The notes beneath the pieces are model-generated. The model saw only the letters and a program-made list of their open reading frames with translations, was not told where the DNA came from and ran no database searches. A stretch of DNA of 64,000 bases, from positions 22,471,800-22,535,799 of the forward strand of contig VZDJ01007753.1 of the NCBI GenBank assembly GCA_008694505.1, written 5' to 3'. Below are positions 1-13,145 of this stretch, piece by piece. This DNA comes from Cyanoderma ruficeps (lineage: Eukaryota; Chordata; Aves; Passeriformes; Timaliidae). Every line of letters begins with the position of its first letter. The first letter of the stretch is position 1. The translations under genes were made by a program, and so were the position numbers.

Positions 1-3000
1 CTCATTTTTCAGGGGCAGGGAGGGAATTGTGGGCTACCCGGGTTCACACAGGACGTCAGTGCAAGAACAGGCGTTGGACCTTTATTCTCCTGAGCCACAG
101 CATTGGCACTCTGACAACTAAACCCAACTTCCTTCTCTTGGAGCCTGGACAGGACACAGAAATGTATTCATTTGGCAAAGGGGGAGGGAAACCCCTGTAT
201 CCCTTCCTTATTTTGTTTTTATTTTGGAGGGGACAGTGCAGTTCTCATGCACGGCAAGGTTATATAAACTTGATGACAAGTAACCACATGTTTTTCAGCA
301 TTTCCTAAAGTTTGTAAGTGGTGAATTCCAGACAGAGCACAGAATGTCACCATGCAAAAAGCCATACCAATGCTTTTACCAAAGAATATAATACATGTTA
401 ATCACAATTCATTTTTAGTCACTGTGCATCTCTATGTACTATAATTTATCTTCATATGCATCTAGTTTATCTGTAAAGGTAAAAGAAGCAGCATGAATAG
501 CATATGTTTAATAAAAAGGTTTTTTCCTTTTCCCTTTTTTTTTTTAACCTGGTTGTATAAAATACATTAGAAAACATATCTAGAAGCTTTTTATAGTTCA
601 GAGAAAGGTCCATTGTTTTGAATGACTTCATGATCATACTATTTATAAAACAGAATTTGTTTTCCTGAACTTCTGAAAAATGTGTCTTCCTGGTTAATTT
701 TATGTGTATGTAATATATTGCTGTTGTACCAAAATAGAGTATGGTAGTAATATTTTATCATACTTATCAGTGTCAGTATTTTTTCTTGCTAGTTCTGTTA
801 AAGTGTTGTCTCCAAAAAAAAGGAGACCATAGGTTCTTTGTGGGAAAATATATATTTTTCTCATATACAAGGTGTGGATCTCTATTACTTTTGTAGATTT
901 TACACATTTTCATGATTTAAAAAGTTGCGTTAGTTTTCTGCATTTGAAGAAAGATGCAGAACATTCTAAGAAGTGTAATTGACTTCAGGTTTCCTATGAA
1001 CCCGCTAACCCTGGCTTTACAACCCAAGGTATATCTTGGTAGTGCTTTGTGTTTCTTAGTTCAAACCAAATTGATTGGATGCTGATATGCATTTTTGCCA
1101 AGTAGTTTGTGCAGTGTGCTTTGTAATGAGCTGAATTTAAGTAGCAGCTGATAGTAAATGTTGAAATAGCAAAAGCGACAATGTAGAGAATTATTATTTT
1201 CCTGTCTAAGTGTGTCAGTTCTATAATGAGCTTAAAGCAGAAAATATTTTTCTTTTGGAAGTGCACTGTGTGTATCACAGCAGATGGTGGAACTAAGGGG
1301 CAAAACCGATACACGCTTAATGCCTTATAGTCATCTCTGTCTTGATATAGTTTTTATACATATACAATTTTTCATAAAGAAGATTTGAAAGGCAGGAAAT
1401 GGAGATAGGAAAAATTTTAAGACAATTGCAAAAGAAAAATAATTTGATAATCAGCATGATTTTTTAAATTCCACTTTGTTTTATTAAGTACAGCAAATTC
1501 AATATTAAAGCCATATTTGTTGTATGTAGGAGGAAAGTGGATAGAAGATATTCTGAGCAATTGCAGAGGAAAGGAAGGGGATTTTAGAAAACTCAAATAG
1601 TGGTAGAGAGAGGGGGAGTTATAAACTAAAGATTACTTTTAAAATTAACATTTTCTTCTTTGTGGAAAACAGAGGCAACAGTTTTGTCACTTAAGTTTAG
1701 TCCTGGTCACTGTAGTTATAGCCTGATCTTTCAGTTGTTGTAAGCATGTCTCTTGAATGGAAGAAACTTCTAAGTCAGCATGAAAAACATAGTACACCGA
1801 AAGTACAATTTCCCATTGTGGAGAGTGTGCATCACATTCATCCTTCAATCAGAATTAATAAATCCAAGAGGGAAACCAGAAAAACATCAACCTTCCACAG
1901 AACCTGTTGTGCATTTTTTACAGCATTTTCATCAGTGTGTGGGATTTTTCACAGCTGTTGGTAAATGATACTGACCAGTTAAGATTGTGTGTAATTTTTG
2001 GATTTACATTGTGAGTATTCAGTGAAGTAAATGCTGTCACTTTCACACACACTTTCACACTATTACATGTCATCCTACATATCATTAACTTTTCATTTTG
2101 GTCCACTTCAGAAAACAGTGCTTGTCTGGTGTCACCAAAATAAATGTGGCTGTGTAAATATGATAGAGACATTTTCTTCACAGAGAACACTCTCAGACTT
2201 CTATAATTTACAAGTCACTTTTTAAAACTCTGAAAAAACCAAACGTTCCTGTGAAGATATCCACTTATGTTCAGATCATAGTATGAAACCAGAAGTTAGT
2301 TATCTACGCACTGGACCATAAAGGATTTTTCAGTAGGGTATTATCCACTCTCTTTGAAGGTTCATTTTGTTCATAAATCCTTTGTAATGATATTGATTTA
2401 GAGAACCATTGGAGGCAAATACCACCATCACCAAGGAAATCATATGAAGAAAGGTATCCATCTATTTCATACATTTTAGCCTTATCCTTAAATGCAAATT
2501 ACTTATTTTGATTGTGCTAGACCTTCTTCCTTGTGATCCTCCTATCAGAGGTATTTGAGGACTTTTTTTTTTAAGTGGAAGACAGGAAAATTATAAGGAA
2601 ATGCTAATTTTCAAACTGTTTCTCATCTTTCTTGGTCTTAATGCACTTATACAATACTTTCACATTGTCAAGTACATTGTACTATACTTGTGGATAGAAA
2701 CTAATACCAGCAATCTAAGCACCCACAAAGTAAAACAGTATCTACATTCATTTAAACATATTGTGTTTTACTAAACCATAATAAATTAAATGGGAAGAAA
2801 TTATGGATTCTTACAACTGCTTTGTCTCATAACAGCACACTGTTCTGAGCCCTGTAGTTTCTGGTAGGTAATGTCACAGAATTAGCTTCTCACTAAATAT
2901 TGGATGTTATAGTTAAGAGAAACACAAGCATGGAAAAATAACATCATCTAGCATCACCTGGCATATTCTTTGGTTTGTCAGTCATTTTTTCTGAAAGATG

Positions 3001-6000
3001 AAATCTGGTGGTCCTTACCATGTTGTACTATGCAGAGTGACTGAAGTAACCTCCATCTCTTTAGCATCACTTAAAAACAAATTCTTATTAGCATTCTGCT
3101 CCTGAACATGTCAGAAGTCATTAAATGTAGCCAAGCAACTGCACGTAGCTATCCCTTACTTCATGTGTTCGGTGTGCCTTTAGGTCTATCCATGTATCAA
3201 ATTTATGCAACTCTAATATGAATCAATATTATTCTTCATGCATCATCAATAGCAATCTCATAGGCTAGCACAACCCATAGGTTGGAGTAAATTACATGAT
3301 AACTTCCCTGATGAAATGGAATCAAGGTGGATTTCTAGAATTCTGGAAGAACATTATTTTTCTAATGGTTAAGTCTGATTTTTTTTCCACATCGAAAACA
3401 GAGATATGGAGGTGAGAGAACGTGCTGTCATCAGTTTGGAGGGTAGTAATAAGTCTATTATTAAAATTTTGTTCAGGAAGAAATTTTATGCTTTAATGTA
3501 ATTACTGGTGGCTATGCAAAGAACCATCCACTGTATTTATGAACACTGAAAAGTGGGATCAGGTTTTCTGGAACTCCATTTATAATGACTTTTTTGAACT
3601 CAGGGTAATTATGAGAGAGGCCCACCTGAGAGAGAAGGCACACCACAGAACAAAAGGGATCAATTTTTTCGTCTACTGTTTGAATTTCATCCTTTCTTCT
3701 TTCATCTGTTTTCATCTTATGGAAGCGATTATAAGTGCTAATGAGACATTTGATCTTGCTTCAGGCAGTCATTTTCTGGTTAATACAACAGAGGTATCAA
3801 GCATCTATTTTGGTATTATAGGAAGTCAGCAGGCTGGGGTCACATATTCTTTTCTCTTATACCTACCTAGTTGCAGCAACCCTTTTTCTGGTACCTGAAA
3901 TACTTATTGCACTATTTTATTTTTCTGTCTGCAGCTCCTTTATGAACTCCTCGTCACTAATTTACGTCAGGAAAAGATATAACTCTTACAGGTGTTTCCA
4001 ATTTAGAAGCCAGTCAGAAGTATTTTAAACTTCTTTTGGAGGGAAGCTAATTCTAGTCAAGTTGAAAATTACAGATGTGTTGTTTAGTTCAAGCAACAAG
4101 TGGTGACTGATGAGCAGAAGTAGCATTTGAACTTGGGACCCAATGAGTACAGTTCAATAAATTGGGGCATCATTCTAAAGAGAATGATACTGTTTGAAAA
4201 CATTTCTTTCATGTTGACTTATTTCTTCAGAAACCATAACCAAACCTGGCAGTTCTGAGCCATTCTTTTCATCAGTCTTATTTATCAAAAGAAAGCCAGA
4301 GAATGCTTTTGGGTCTGTGTTCCTCAAGTGCTGATCATTATGTGTATAGACAGCACTGCTTGTATTACATAGTACACCCAGTGCAACTGGGAATACTACT
4401 GAAATTTAATGGAAGCACTCTTGAGAAGACCCAAGGTATGCATACCAGGCAAACCCCAAATATTTCATCCATTAGGACGAATTTTTTTTTGAGGAAATAA
4501 CCCTTGTTAATCACTATTGCTCTTTCATTATGGTACAATCAGTTTCTCACTGCTAACTTGAATGTGGATCTCCTCTAGTGCCTACTTTCCATAAATTAAA
4601 GTTGGTGCCAATTAGCCATTTATAGGACACAGACTTGTAATGCCTTTTCAAGAAATAAACATGAGAACATTGAGCCTAATTAGTGGAAATACTTTCCTAC
4701 AATCCACCTGTTCTAGGTAATATCAATACCTTGTACAAACACTCTTGCTCTGAGATGGATAGCAAATACTGCTAAGACTGTGCTGTATATGCATAGGCTG
4801 GTAGTCAATGAAATGTGTTCCAATGTCCTATTATGAAGCAGAATAGTATTTGAACATGCCTATTGAGTAGGCAAACACAAGTTAATGAGATGCCTTCATT
4901 TTCTCACACCTAATATTGGAGAAACTTTCTGTTTACCTTAAAAAATAGTTTTTACTAGAACACTCAGAGCATTCAAAAATCAGAAGAAAACCCCTCTGGG
5001 CTTTGTTTTTGATAATGTGGAGAAAGGAGAATAGGCCTAGAGAGAAAAGAATAAATATCTCATACTGAATCTTTAAAAGCTGGTCGTTTGTCCAGCATTT
5101 TCCAGGGTTTCTTTTCCCTCAAGTCTGCAATTTAATCACCAAATATTGATCAATTCCTTATTTGGGAGCACCTTTTTAAGCACTGGATTTTAAAAAACCT
5201 GATTTTAATTCTGTGACTGGACACTGTTGTTTAACTGGATGACTGTGATCTTTAAAATCAGGCTTCCAATGTATCAAATTATAAGCATGAATTTTCCTTA
5301 TATGATGAACCATTACTTGATGAGTATTTCAAGTTACAAAATTTCAAAGAAACTTTAGATTGAAAAAATTAATTCTGATGTAAAGACATTTTTAAATTAT
5401 TTCAAACTTTTCAAAGACCTCTAATATTATTAATATTTCATTAAATGCATCTGCTAGGAAACATAATATTCCTGAAATAGAAAGACAAAGCAAATACAAA
5501 GAATATCAAAGCATGTTAATAAAGCTGAAATGAAAATGTACACAAATCCTGTTTTGCTGATTATCATGCAGGAGCATGTAAAACTGAGGAGTAGAATGTT
5601 GAGCCATTTAGTGTATTCTTATTATTCTTAACTTTAACTTTATGTACTCCTACACAAATTAGTAAAGACACATGCATATATAATGTTAGCTCCAGTAAAA
5701 AACGTCAATCCTACAAAAAACTTATGACTTTAGGTAACAATTAGATTAATTAATTTTACTCAGAATGTAACTGCTAAACACAGTTATTGAGGATTATTTT
5801 CAGTATCTAGACTCACATTAGCAAATCATTAAGTTTTAAAGTGGTTTTTGATGATGTTAGATTTTGTTAAGTCTACTTAGAGGAGTGTTAAGGAGGAGAG
5901 GACATGTATTTTTTAAACTGGACAAGTTTCTCACACATGCTGTCATATTTAGAATACTGTTTCCTGACATAGCACTTTTTTGCTCCTTCAGAATATGACT

Positions 6001-6350
6001 ACACATTTCAGTAGTCTTCAAATTCACAGGCACATGTCAGTTTCACCAGCTGCTCATTAGTTTGTATATTTTAAAGAAGGTAGGGAAATGTGGAAAGCTT
6101 GTTTCTTATCGAGTGAATCAAGCGTGCAGTGTGAAGATAATAATGAGGAAACATAATGGGTTAAGAGGAGAGAACTCCCACACTTAATTCCTTCCTGTTA
6201 GATGAGCTCCTTCACAAGAGTGTGATCCTTGTAATGTACACATTTATAGCAGTGTTTCTTATTTTAAAAGAGCTGTGATTCATTGCATGGAGGTGGAGAG
6301 AACTGAGCTTTTGCATGTTAACAATTTTAGATGAAGAAAAAAACCCTTTT
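1..6350. other. AT-rich non-coding DNA, no gene seen
   Basis: I see no exon, RNA gene or well-preserved transposon here. Open frames are short (under about 120 codons), overlap on both strands and show no recognisable protein family. The one structural point is an 11-bp perfect inverted repeat at 5198-5208 and 5252-5262. Base composition is that of an avian intergenic or long-intron region. Confidence 0.6.
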
Positions 6351-6359
6351 TTCCTTGCC

Positions 6360-7700
6360 TTTGCACTTTTGGTAGAACTTTATTAGACAGAGTATTTAAG
6401 CGTGATGGTTAATTTTATATCAATTTGATGCTGCCACCAGTTACTTTCTACTTCTGCAGGCTGCTTACTCTGTCACCGAGTATTAGATGTATTACCCACA
6501 GAGCAGTAATTACATTTGACACATAATTATTATGGTTTTGATGACAAGAAGGCCTTTTCTTTTCCTGCTTTCATAACATATACTCCTGAAAGTGCTGGCT
6601 GGCTGAATACAGTTAGTTTAAAAGCACTTGGATTTAAATTGAACCCTGGGACAAAGAAGGAAATGAAAAGAAAGAGCGAGCACATTTGAAAATTCCAGAT
6701 GATCTCACACAGTCGATTTTGAAAAGGAAAGAAAGCCTTTAAGTGTTGTTAATGCAAAAGGAGAAAGAGCTGCTGGGCTGCAGCCATGCCAGATCCCCAA
6801 CAGGAAAGGAGTGCTTTTAAAGTTAATAAACTGAAGGTTTGGAAAAAACGGAGGCTCCTGGCAAGGCCATATAAACTACACAAATGAGTTTCTAATCTTG
6901 CCACATGGGCATTTTTCCAACTCTGCACTCTGAGTCACCCCCAGCTGCAGGCCTGGATGAGCAGTTTAATAATCCTTAGCCCTTTTTTTCCTTAAATGAT
7001 CAGCATCAGAGTATCACGTTTCTGGAGCCTTGGGGCTGTGTGGTATTCAAATAGGGTGAGTTCTTGAAATTCCTCCAAACCTACCTGCTGCTGCCTCTGC
7101 CTCTCTGCTGAGGTTAGAAAAGGTGGACTTGCAAACTTTGTAATTTGCCATCATCTTCTTCCTCCCCCACCTCCTCTTGATTTCTCACAGTGTGCACGGG
7201 GCAAAGCCAGGCTGGGAGGATGCAAAGTGTTCTTCCCGTCTTTTTTTAAAAAAAGAAAAGTTAACAAGGCATGGATGGGGTAATGTCAATGCTAGGAATT
7301 CTCTGGGAATTGAGTGGTTGTGAAGGAAATATGAGCAGTAAAAAATGACCTGACTTCCTCCTTGGATCCAAGAGCTGAGCATCAGCATCAGGAAAGCTTG
7401 ATGTAAAGGGTATCCCTCCTACTGATGTGACGTCTTCAATCAGTGCCGAGACAATGATAATCAAATTAATGTACTATAAAGCAGCTCTAATTTTAGCCTG
7501 GTTTGTTATTGTAAGAGTTTATAGGGAAGGGCAAAGGGGGAGGTGAAGGCTGCTACAAATGACTAATGCTGCATTTCAGCCTCCTAAGCCATATTTAGTG
7601 ATGTGGGATATAAACATAAGCTCTCAGTACAAGTTTTCCTATTTGACTTCTGTTTCCTTTCTTCTGTTCCCTCTCCTAAAGATAGCTGCTGATAGACAGG
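6360..7700. promoter_or_regulatory. Candidate non-coding regulatory stretch
   Basis: This non-coding segment is less simple and less repeat-like than its flanks. It holds several homeodomain-type TAAT cores and a TGACGTC (CRE-like) site at 7428-7434, followed by more TAAT-rich sequence at about 7455-7500. It has no open frame worth calling. Its texture resembles conserved non-coding elements in vertebrate gene deserts, but that is an impression: conservation cannot be seen from one sequence. Confidence 0.2.
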
Positions 7701-7725
7701 TATTTATAGCTGGTGCTGTGTGACA

Positions 7726-7985
7726 GGCGCGCCCGGCTCCCCCTGGGGCCTATGCCGGCATTTTGCGGCTGTCTGGAGCATTCCCATGCCTGGCCTGCCA
7801 CAGCCCCAGCGTGAGGAGGCTGAGCAAGCAGGCCCGGTCCCGGTCCCGGTCCCTGTCAGCGGCGGGGCGGCACCGCGCAGCTCTGCCCGGGACCGAGCTG
7901 CCACCACCCACACTGCCCGGGATCCCGGGCGTGAACTACCTGCACGCCGAGCCCCGTTCAGTGTCACCAGGATACCGCCGTTGCC
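7726..7985. promoter_or_regulatory. Short CpG-rich island
   Basis: About 260 bp of strongly GC- and CpG-rich sequence sits abruptly inside AT-rich DNA. It includes an AscI-like GGCGCGCC at its left edge and three tandem copies of a CGGTCC-type hexamer near 7834-7852. Open frames on both strands across it (about 104 to 109 codons) are a by-product of the GC content and match no family I recognise. It may be an orphan CpG-island promoter, for example for a non-coding RNA, or an inserted GC-rich element. Confidence 0.45.
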
Positions 7986-7989
7986 CCTC

Positions 7990-10900
7990 TTTGCCAGTTT
8001 TGGCCATTGGATTTGCTTGGGAGTCAAAGTTTGAGTTCATTATCTGCGTGAAGTGGCTTTCGTGTACCTCCATGGCATTCTGTAAATCCTGAATTCTTTT
8101 TCTGCAGCGAGTCCACACATACACATTAAACTGCAATTCTCTGGGGCTGTCAGAATTGCAGACCAGCCTGAGGCATGGCAGTATGATAAAGTTTTCAGGC
8201 CCTGTTTACTTAAGGCTGAAAATCTGGGACCCAGCCAATCTATACCACTCAGGGCTCTTTTCACAGTCCAAAATGATTTGGCTTAAACATTTCCAACTGT
8301 GATGAGGTCTCATTTCAGTGATTATACAGTCATTCACTTTTCCACATCAACATCAAAGTCATTAACAACTGAGTATTATTGCATTGGCTGGAATTCAGTT
8401 AAGGACTAGAGGGATGTTGCTCTTTATTAAGATAAATCATTGCCTTGGTTATGTCACCCATGAAATAATCAATTTACTGTGTTGCTTAATTTCCTCCCTC
8501 TTTGATCTGTGAATTAAATTCAGCAGATCATTGTTCCACACAACTGCAGTGGAAAGGATGCTTTAAAATAAATGCACCACATTTTCTAATGGTACAAGTC
8601 TGGTAACTGTGTAAAGCAAGACTGCACGTGGCCTGATCTATTTCAACAGTTTCCTTTGAAAGCTTCAGGGGAAAATGAACCAGTAACACCAATTTGGGTG
8701 ATACTCCCTCAAAATTCTTGAGGAATGAACAACAGCAAAGAGAAAATCTAGCAGAACTGATTCTGAGGCCTTCAGAGGAGTTAGGCTGATTGCCATACCA
8801 AATGAAAATATTTCTATTTCAAGGCTATTTCTTGATAGCCTTCATGAGCTTTGCTTACTGAGATGCTTACTGTAAGGATTTTTTTTTTCAAAAATCCTAC
8901 TCATAACAAGCCAAATATTAAAAAAAATAAAAACAACCCAAAAAACTGCACTGATACTGATTGATATTCTATTCTCCTTTTGCATTGAACTATGCATTCT
9001 GAAATTAAACTACTGTATCAATAAGTCCATGTTGACTGTGGAAATCACTATGCCTATCAGTGAGAAACTGATGATGAGAAACTAAAGCCCAAGTCTGGTT
9101 CTTCATTTTGCAGAATTTCACAGCAGTGTGAAAGAGATTCAAGTCTCACTTTTCTAATATTAAGCACTAACTTTCCACAGATTAAATAATCCATGCTAAT
9201 TAAAAGCAACACAGACTTGTCCAGTATTTCTCTAATGTAACTTCAGATCCATGCCTCTTCTAAAACCTGAGCTCTTCTCACAAGTATGTCCTCTAAACTT
9301 GAGACTATGATCCATCATGAGCTTTGAAAAATGCATGTGATGTGGTTTTAAGAAACTGATCTCAGCTTATGTTGTAAAATGTGCCTAATATTCTCCTAAT
9401 GATAGCATTTCTGGGCTGGGGTGGCCTTGGCTAGATACACCTCCTTGGCCAAGTCCACTGCTGCACTTCCCAAACAATTTTGCAACGGTGCCACATCCCC
9501 AGTGTTAGGCACATAAACCCCTCATGTTGCAAAAGCTGCTCAATCTTTGAAGGAAGAGAGTGTACAAATTTGATGAATTGTGTTATTGCCCAATCTCTCA
9601 CAATTGTATTGCTAAGGTTACTGTAAAATGGTCAGCATCTAATTTTGTTAGACTTTGAGGTAAACAGTATGCAGATTTCTGGTTGTATACAAGATACAGA
9701 ACTTCTTCCAAATTTTTTACATCTTAAGCTATATTTATATAATCTTAAGTATTCTAGAACATGTATTAGTGAAAAGAAATGCTATTATTTTTGAAAGAAA
9801 ATGCATATGAAAATACTATTGCTAAAATAGTTGAACTAAAATTCCTGATTAAACTAAAAAAAATCACTTTATTTGCTAACTTCAATTCCCATTACACGAG
9901 TAAAATATTTTCACTAATTCTTGGGTCAAAGTTACGAATTAGAGCAATGGATTAAGAAGATATAATACTGTTTCATTATAAGAATAACACCCCCAATTCA
10001 CTTAGAAAATAATGAAAGCTGATTGCAGATTTGTTTCTATAGCAATTACTTAGAGTGTTTCTCCTCACATTTAACAAAAATTGTGTGTGATTTCATGAAA
10101 GAAAAACAATTTGCATTAACAAATTACTTTAGTGCATTTGAAAGTCATCTTCATGAAACAAAATATACCCTAGTTGAGTATGCAGAAGAATGAACACTAA
10201 TGAAAGTTCAAAGTCAGGACTATGTAGAAATTAATGGTAAATCAGTCAGAATATTCAGAATATGTGAGGAAGCTTAGTATTGAACAGTTAATTGCAACTG
10301 CAGTGAACCTGATTAATGCACATGACATTTCTATGTTGCTTATAAACCTTCTCACTTAGCAATCAAATTACTATTTTCTAATTAATTGCATTTGTTAGTT
10401 TCTCCTTGTCGGTTGTTTCATATTCATGGTCCTTTTGCCATTAGCTTCCATTTCTAAATGAATCGTTCTAAAGCAGAAAGTGAAAACATTGCTATTCCTC
10501 CAGCGTGATTTCTTATTTTGTTGACATGAATGCATAGTAACTGCAAGTTTCTTCAAGCTGTTGTGGAATATTTATTTTTTAGTTGCCATGAGGTCATACA
10601 CTTAGAGTTTTAAGATGACAGAAACTCCTGGTGGAGTTTTGAACACATTTAGCTTTTGTAATTCTGCTTCAGGCAGTAGCAGGCAAGTTAAACAATCACT
10701 GATTGACTTTTATTAACCGATCTGTAAGGCTGATAGGCTCAGGAATGCAACCTATAGACAGATTCTTGAAATACAGCCGAGACAGGAATCTTAGAGAAAT
10801 TCCAAAAATAGGAGGTAATACTCTTCTTGCAAACTAATTTTTCTTCCTTAGATAATATTCTTTACAAGATAGTATTATTTTTCTGCTTTTTATTTGAAAA

Positions 10901-12790
10901 GTTCATCAATAAATCTATGATTATTTTTAAAAAAAAACCAAATTACCTATCACAGACCTAATTTCAAGCCTATGCTATTTTGCATGAAAATAAAAAAAAT
11001 AATTCCACTAAGGTAACTGAAGAATTAAAGTTAGAATGTTAACTTATGTAAAATTAATATAATGGTTTCTTTGGTATAAACTAGCTGGAAGCCCTGAAGA
11101 AGATGCTGCACGGTGAGACTCCTGATCTGTCCTTGGATTATCCCCTTGCTCTGGAGTAACCTGGAGCCATGCTGTACTTGGCATGCATTTCTTCCCTTAG
11201 TGAGCAACTCCATGCAGTTCAACAAAAGGGTTGAGAGGAAGGGGCCAGAGTTACACCTTTCCCTAGGCTAGCCACCTGCACAGGGTGGCTAGAAACACAG
11301 AAACACAGCCCCGCTATAGAACACATTCTCCCATCCCATGCCAGTTTTCACAGTTATTCCACATATACCATGGTCTCCCTTGAAGGATTAGAGATGTACA
11401 AGCCAGTTCCTGGTTCTATAAACCATAAGTTATGTGATATCAAAGATTTTGATGCCTGTGCAATCTCAAATTTTTTTTGAAAAGATTTGTTTTGGATTTA
11501 TTAAATACATGGCATTTATTTAATTACTAGAGCTTGTAAATCCAATTAATTTCTCCTATGAACATATAGTTATCATCATATATTCTAAAAACAAAAATAT
11601 AATTAGTGATTTGGATTTTATGTCTCTCTTCTATTTTTCATTTTGATGTCAAAAAGCATCTGTCATACTGTTTGGTCCAGCAAGCATTCATGAGTCCCTA
11701 GACTGAAGCAGCAATTCTACAGTTTTGAAGGGCATATAGAGCCTCAGGACCTCTAAGTGCATTTAAACACTTGACACCAAACACATTAGTGGAATCGATG
11801 TCAATGAAAATGCTTAACATTCTTAAAAAACAGAGGTACAGGAGGGTCTGGTAAGTCTAGTCTGTGTTCTCTGAACCAAAAGAATGCTCATGGTGGGTAC
11901 TTCTTGCCACTTCCATGTAATTGAACTTTTGAGTAGTATTCCTTAGCATTGGAGCACTACTGTTAAAGGTTCACAGTGGAGTACCAGGAAAAAGAAAACC
12001 AGACAAATTTATCTAAACATTTTCATTAATTGTTAAGATGACCTTGCTGATGAGAGGTAAAGACTCAAATTCTGTCCTTAACTGAATCAGAATGGAAACT
12101 GCACAGATATGAAAGCCTTCAAATTTATAGTTATTTAAGTTTTCATCTCTTTTAAAACCAGAAGTTGAAACTGGATCAAACTTAATTGCTGACATTTTTA
12201 ACATTTTTTCCTTTTATTTGTCAAAAGAGGGCATCTAGTGTGGCATACACTAGAGCTCATACAATTTGATATTTGACTGCACCAGCATGTATTGGGCTGG
12301 GAGCTGTGGGTACAGCAGGGATCCTCCACATCATTGAAATTATCTCTGAAACATACAGGTAAAATCTGTTATACTAATTTTTGTTTTAATTAAGCCAACT
12401 GTGTCACTTCCTAAAGTGCACTGTACGAAGATCTTGTAACATGCAGTGAAAATATATAGGTATCTAGTTATTTGTGAATAATATATCATGCACAGTAATT
12501 ACTTCTGAAGAACTTAATCAGTTTTAATTAATTTAATTGGCATCTTTTAATTCTGCCATCCTTTTAGTGTTGATACAGACCACAACTTCCAGCAACATTC
12601 TTCCATAGTCTCACTAAACACAGATCAATTACAGCATATCCTTTTAAGAAGTTTGAAATAAAAATGCTAAGTATATTCAAAATGTGCCAGATATGCCCAC
12701 TGCCAGTTTCAATACCAGTTATCCTGTTTTGCAAGTTATTGCCTATTGCTATTCGCAGATTATGTGAATGAAGTTCTAGCTTTCATTCAT
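7990..12790. other. AT-rich non-coding DNA, no gene seen
   Basis: I see no exon or RNA gene. The stretch from about 8300 to 8580 has the mixed, non-repetitive look of possible conserved non-coding DNA. A small perfect hairpin with 9-bp arms and a 7-base loop lies at 11268-11292. There are no intact transposons that I can name. Confidence 0.5.
11268..11292. repeat. Short perfect inverted repeat (hairpin)
   Basis: CTAGCCACC at 11268-11276 and GGTGGCTAG at 11284-11292 are perfect reverse complements separated by 7 bases. There is no T-run or neighbouring gene to suggest a function. Confidence 0.5.
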
Positions 12791-12839
12791 TCTAGGCTCT
12801 GGAGCCTGATGGCAGCTCTGGGAAACAGCGTTTGGGCTG

Positions 12840-13145
12840 AGGGCTGCTCCCTTCATTTTTTGAATGCTCTGCACAAGGGATGGTTCTTGGGGTTGCTATC
12901 AATATGCTGCAGGGTAAGTATCCCCTTCTGTGGGATGCTTCTGGGGGGCTGTTATCATTGGGCTCCAGCTTTAACACCGCCAACCCACTGCAAAGCTTTC
13001 CTCTGTAGCTGTTATCAGTAGGCTTCAGAGTTAACTTACTATCACCCAAGAAGGCTGTTTACAGGAATGGCTGTTTTTTAAGTTTCCAGAGTGAAAACAA
13101 TGTCCCAAGTCTGGAGGAGCTGCCATCAGTAGGGTCCAAAGTGTC
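12840..13145. repeat. Decayed ~57-bp tandem repeat (minisatellite)
   Basis: A motif of the form GCTGTTATCAGTAGGCTTCA followed by RAGTTAAC recurs in degenerate form at about 12892, 12948, 13008, 13070 and 13119. The spacings are about 56, 60, 62 and 49 bp. The best pair is the 12948 and 13008 units. Open frames across the block on both strands arise from the repeat and are not proposed as genes. The array marks the left edge of the GC-richer island that carries the ODF3-like locus. Confidence 0.5.
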
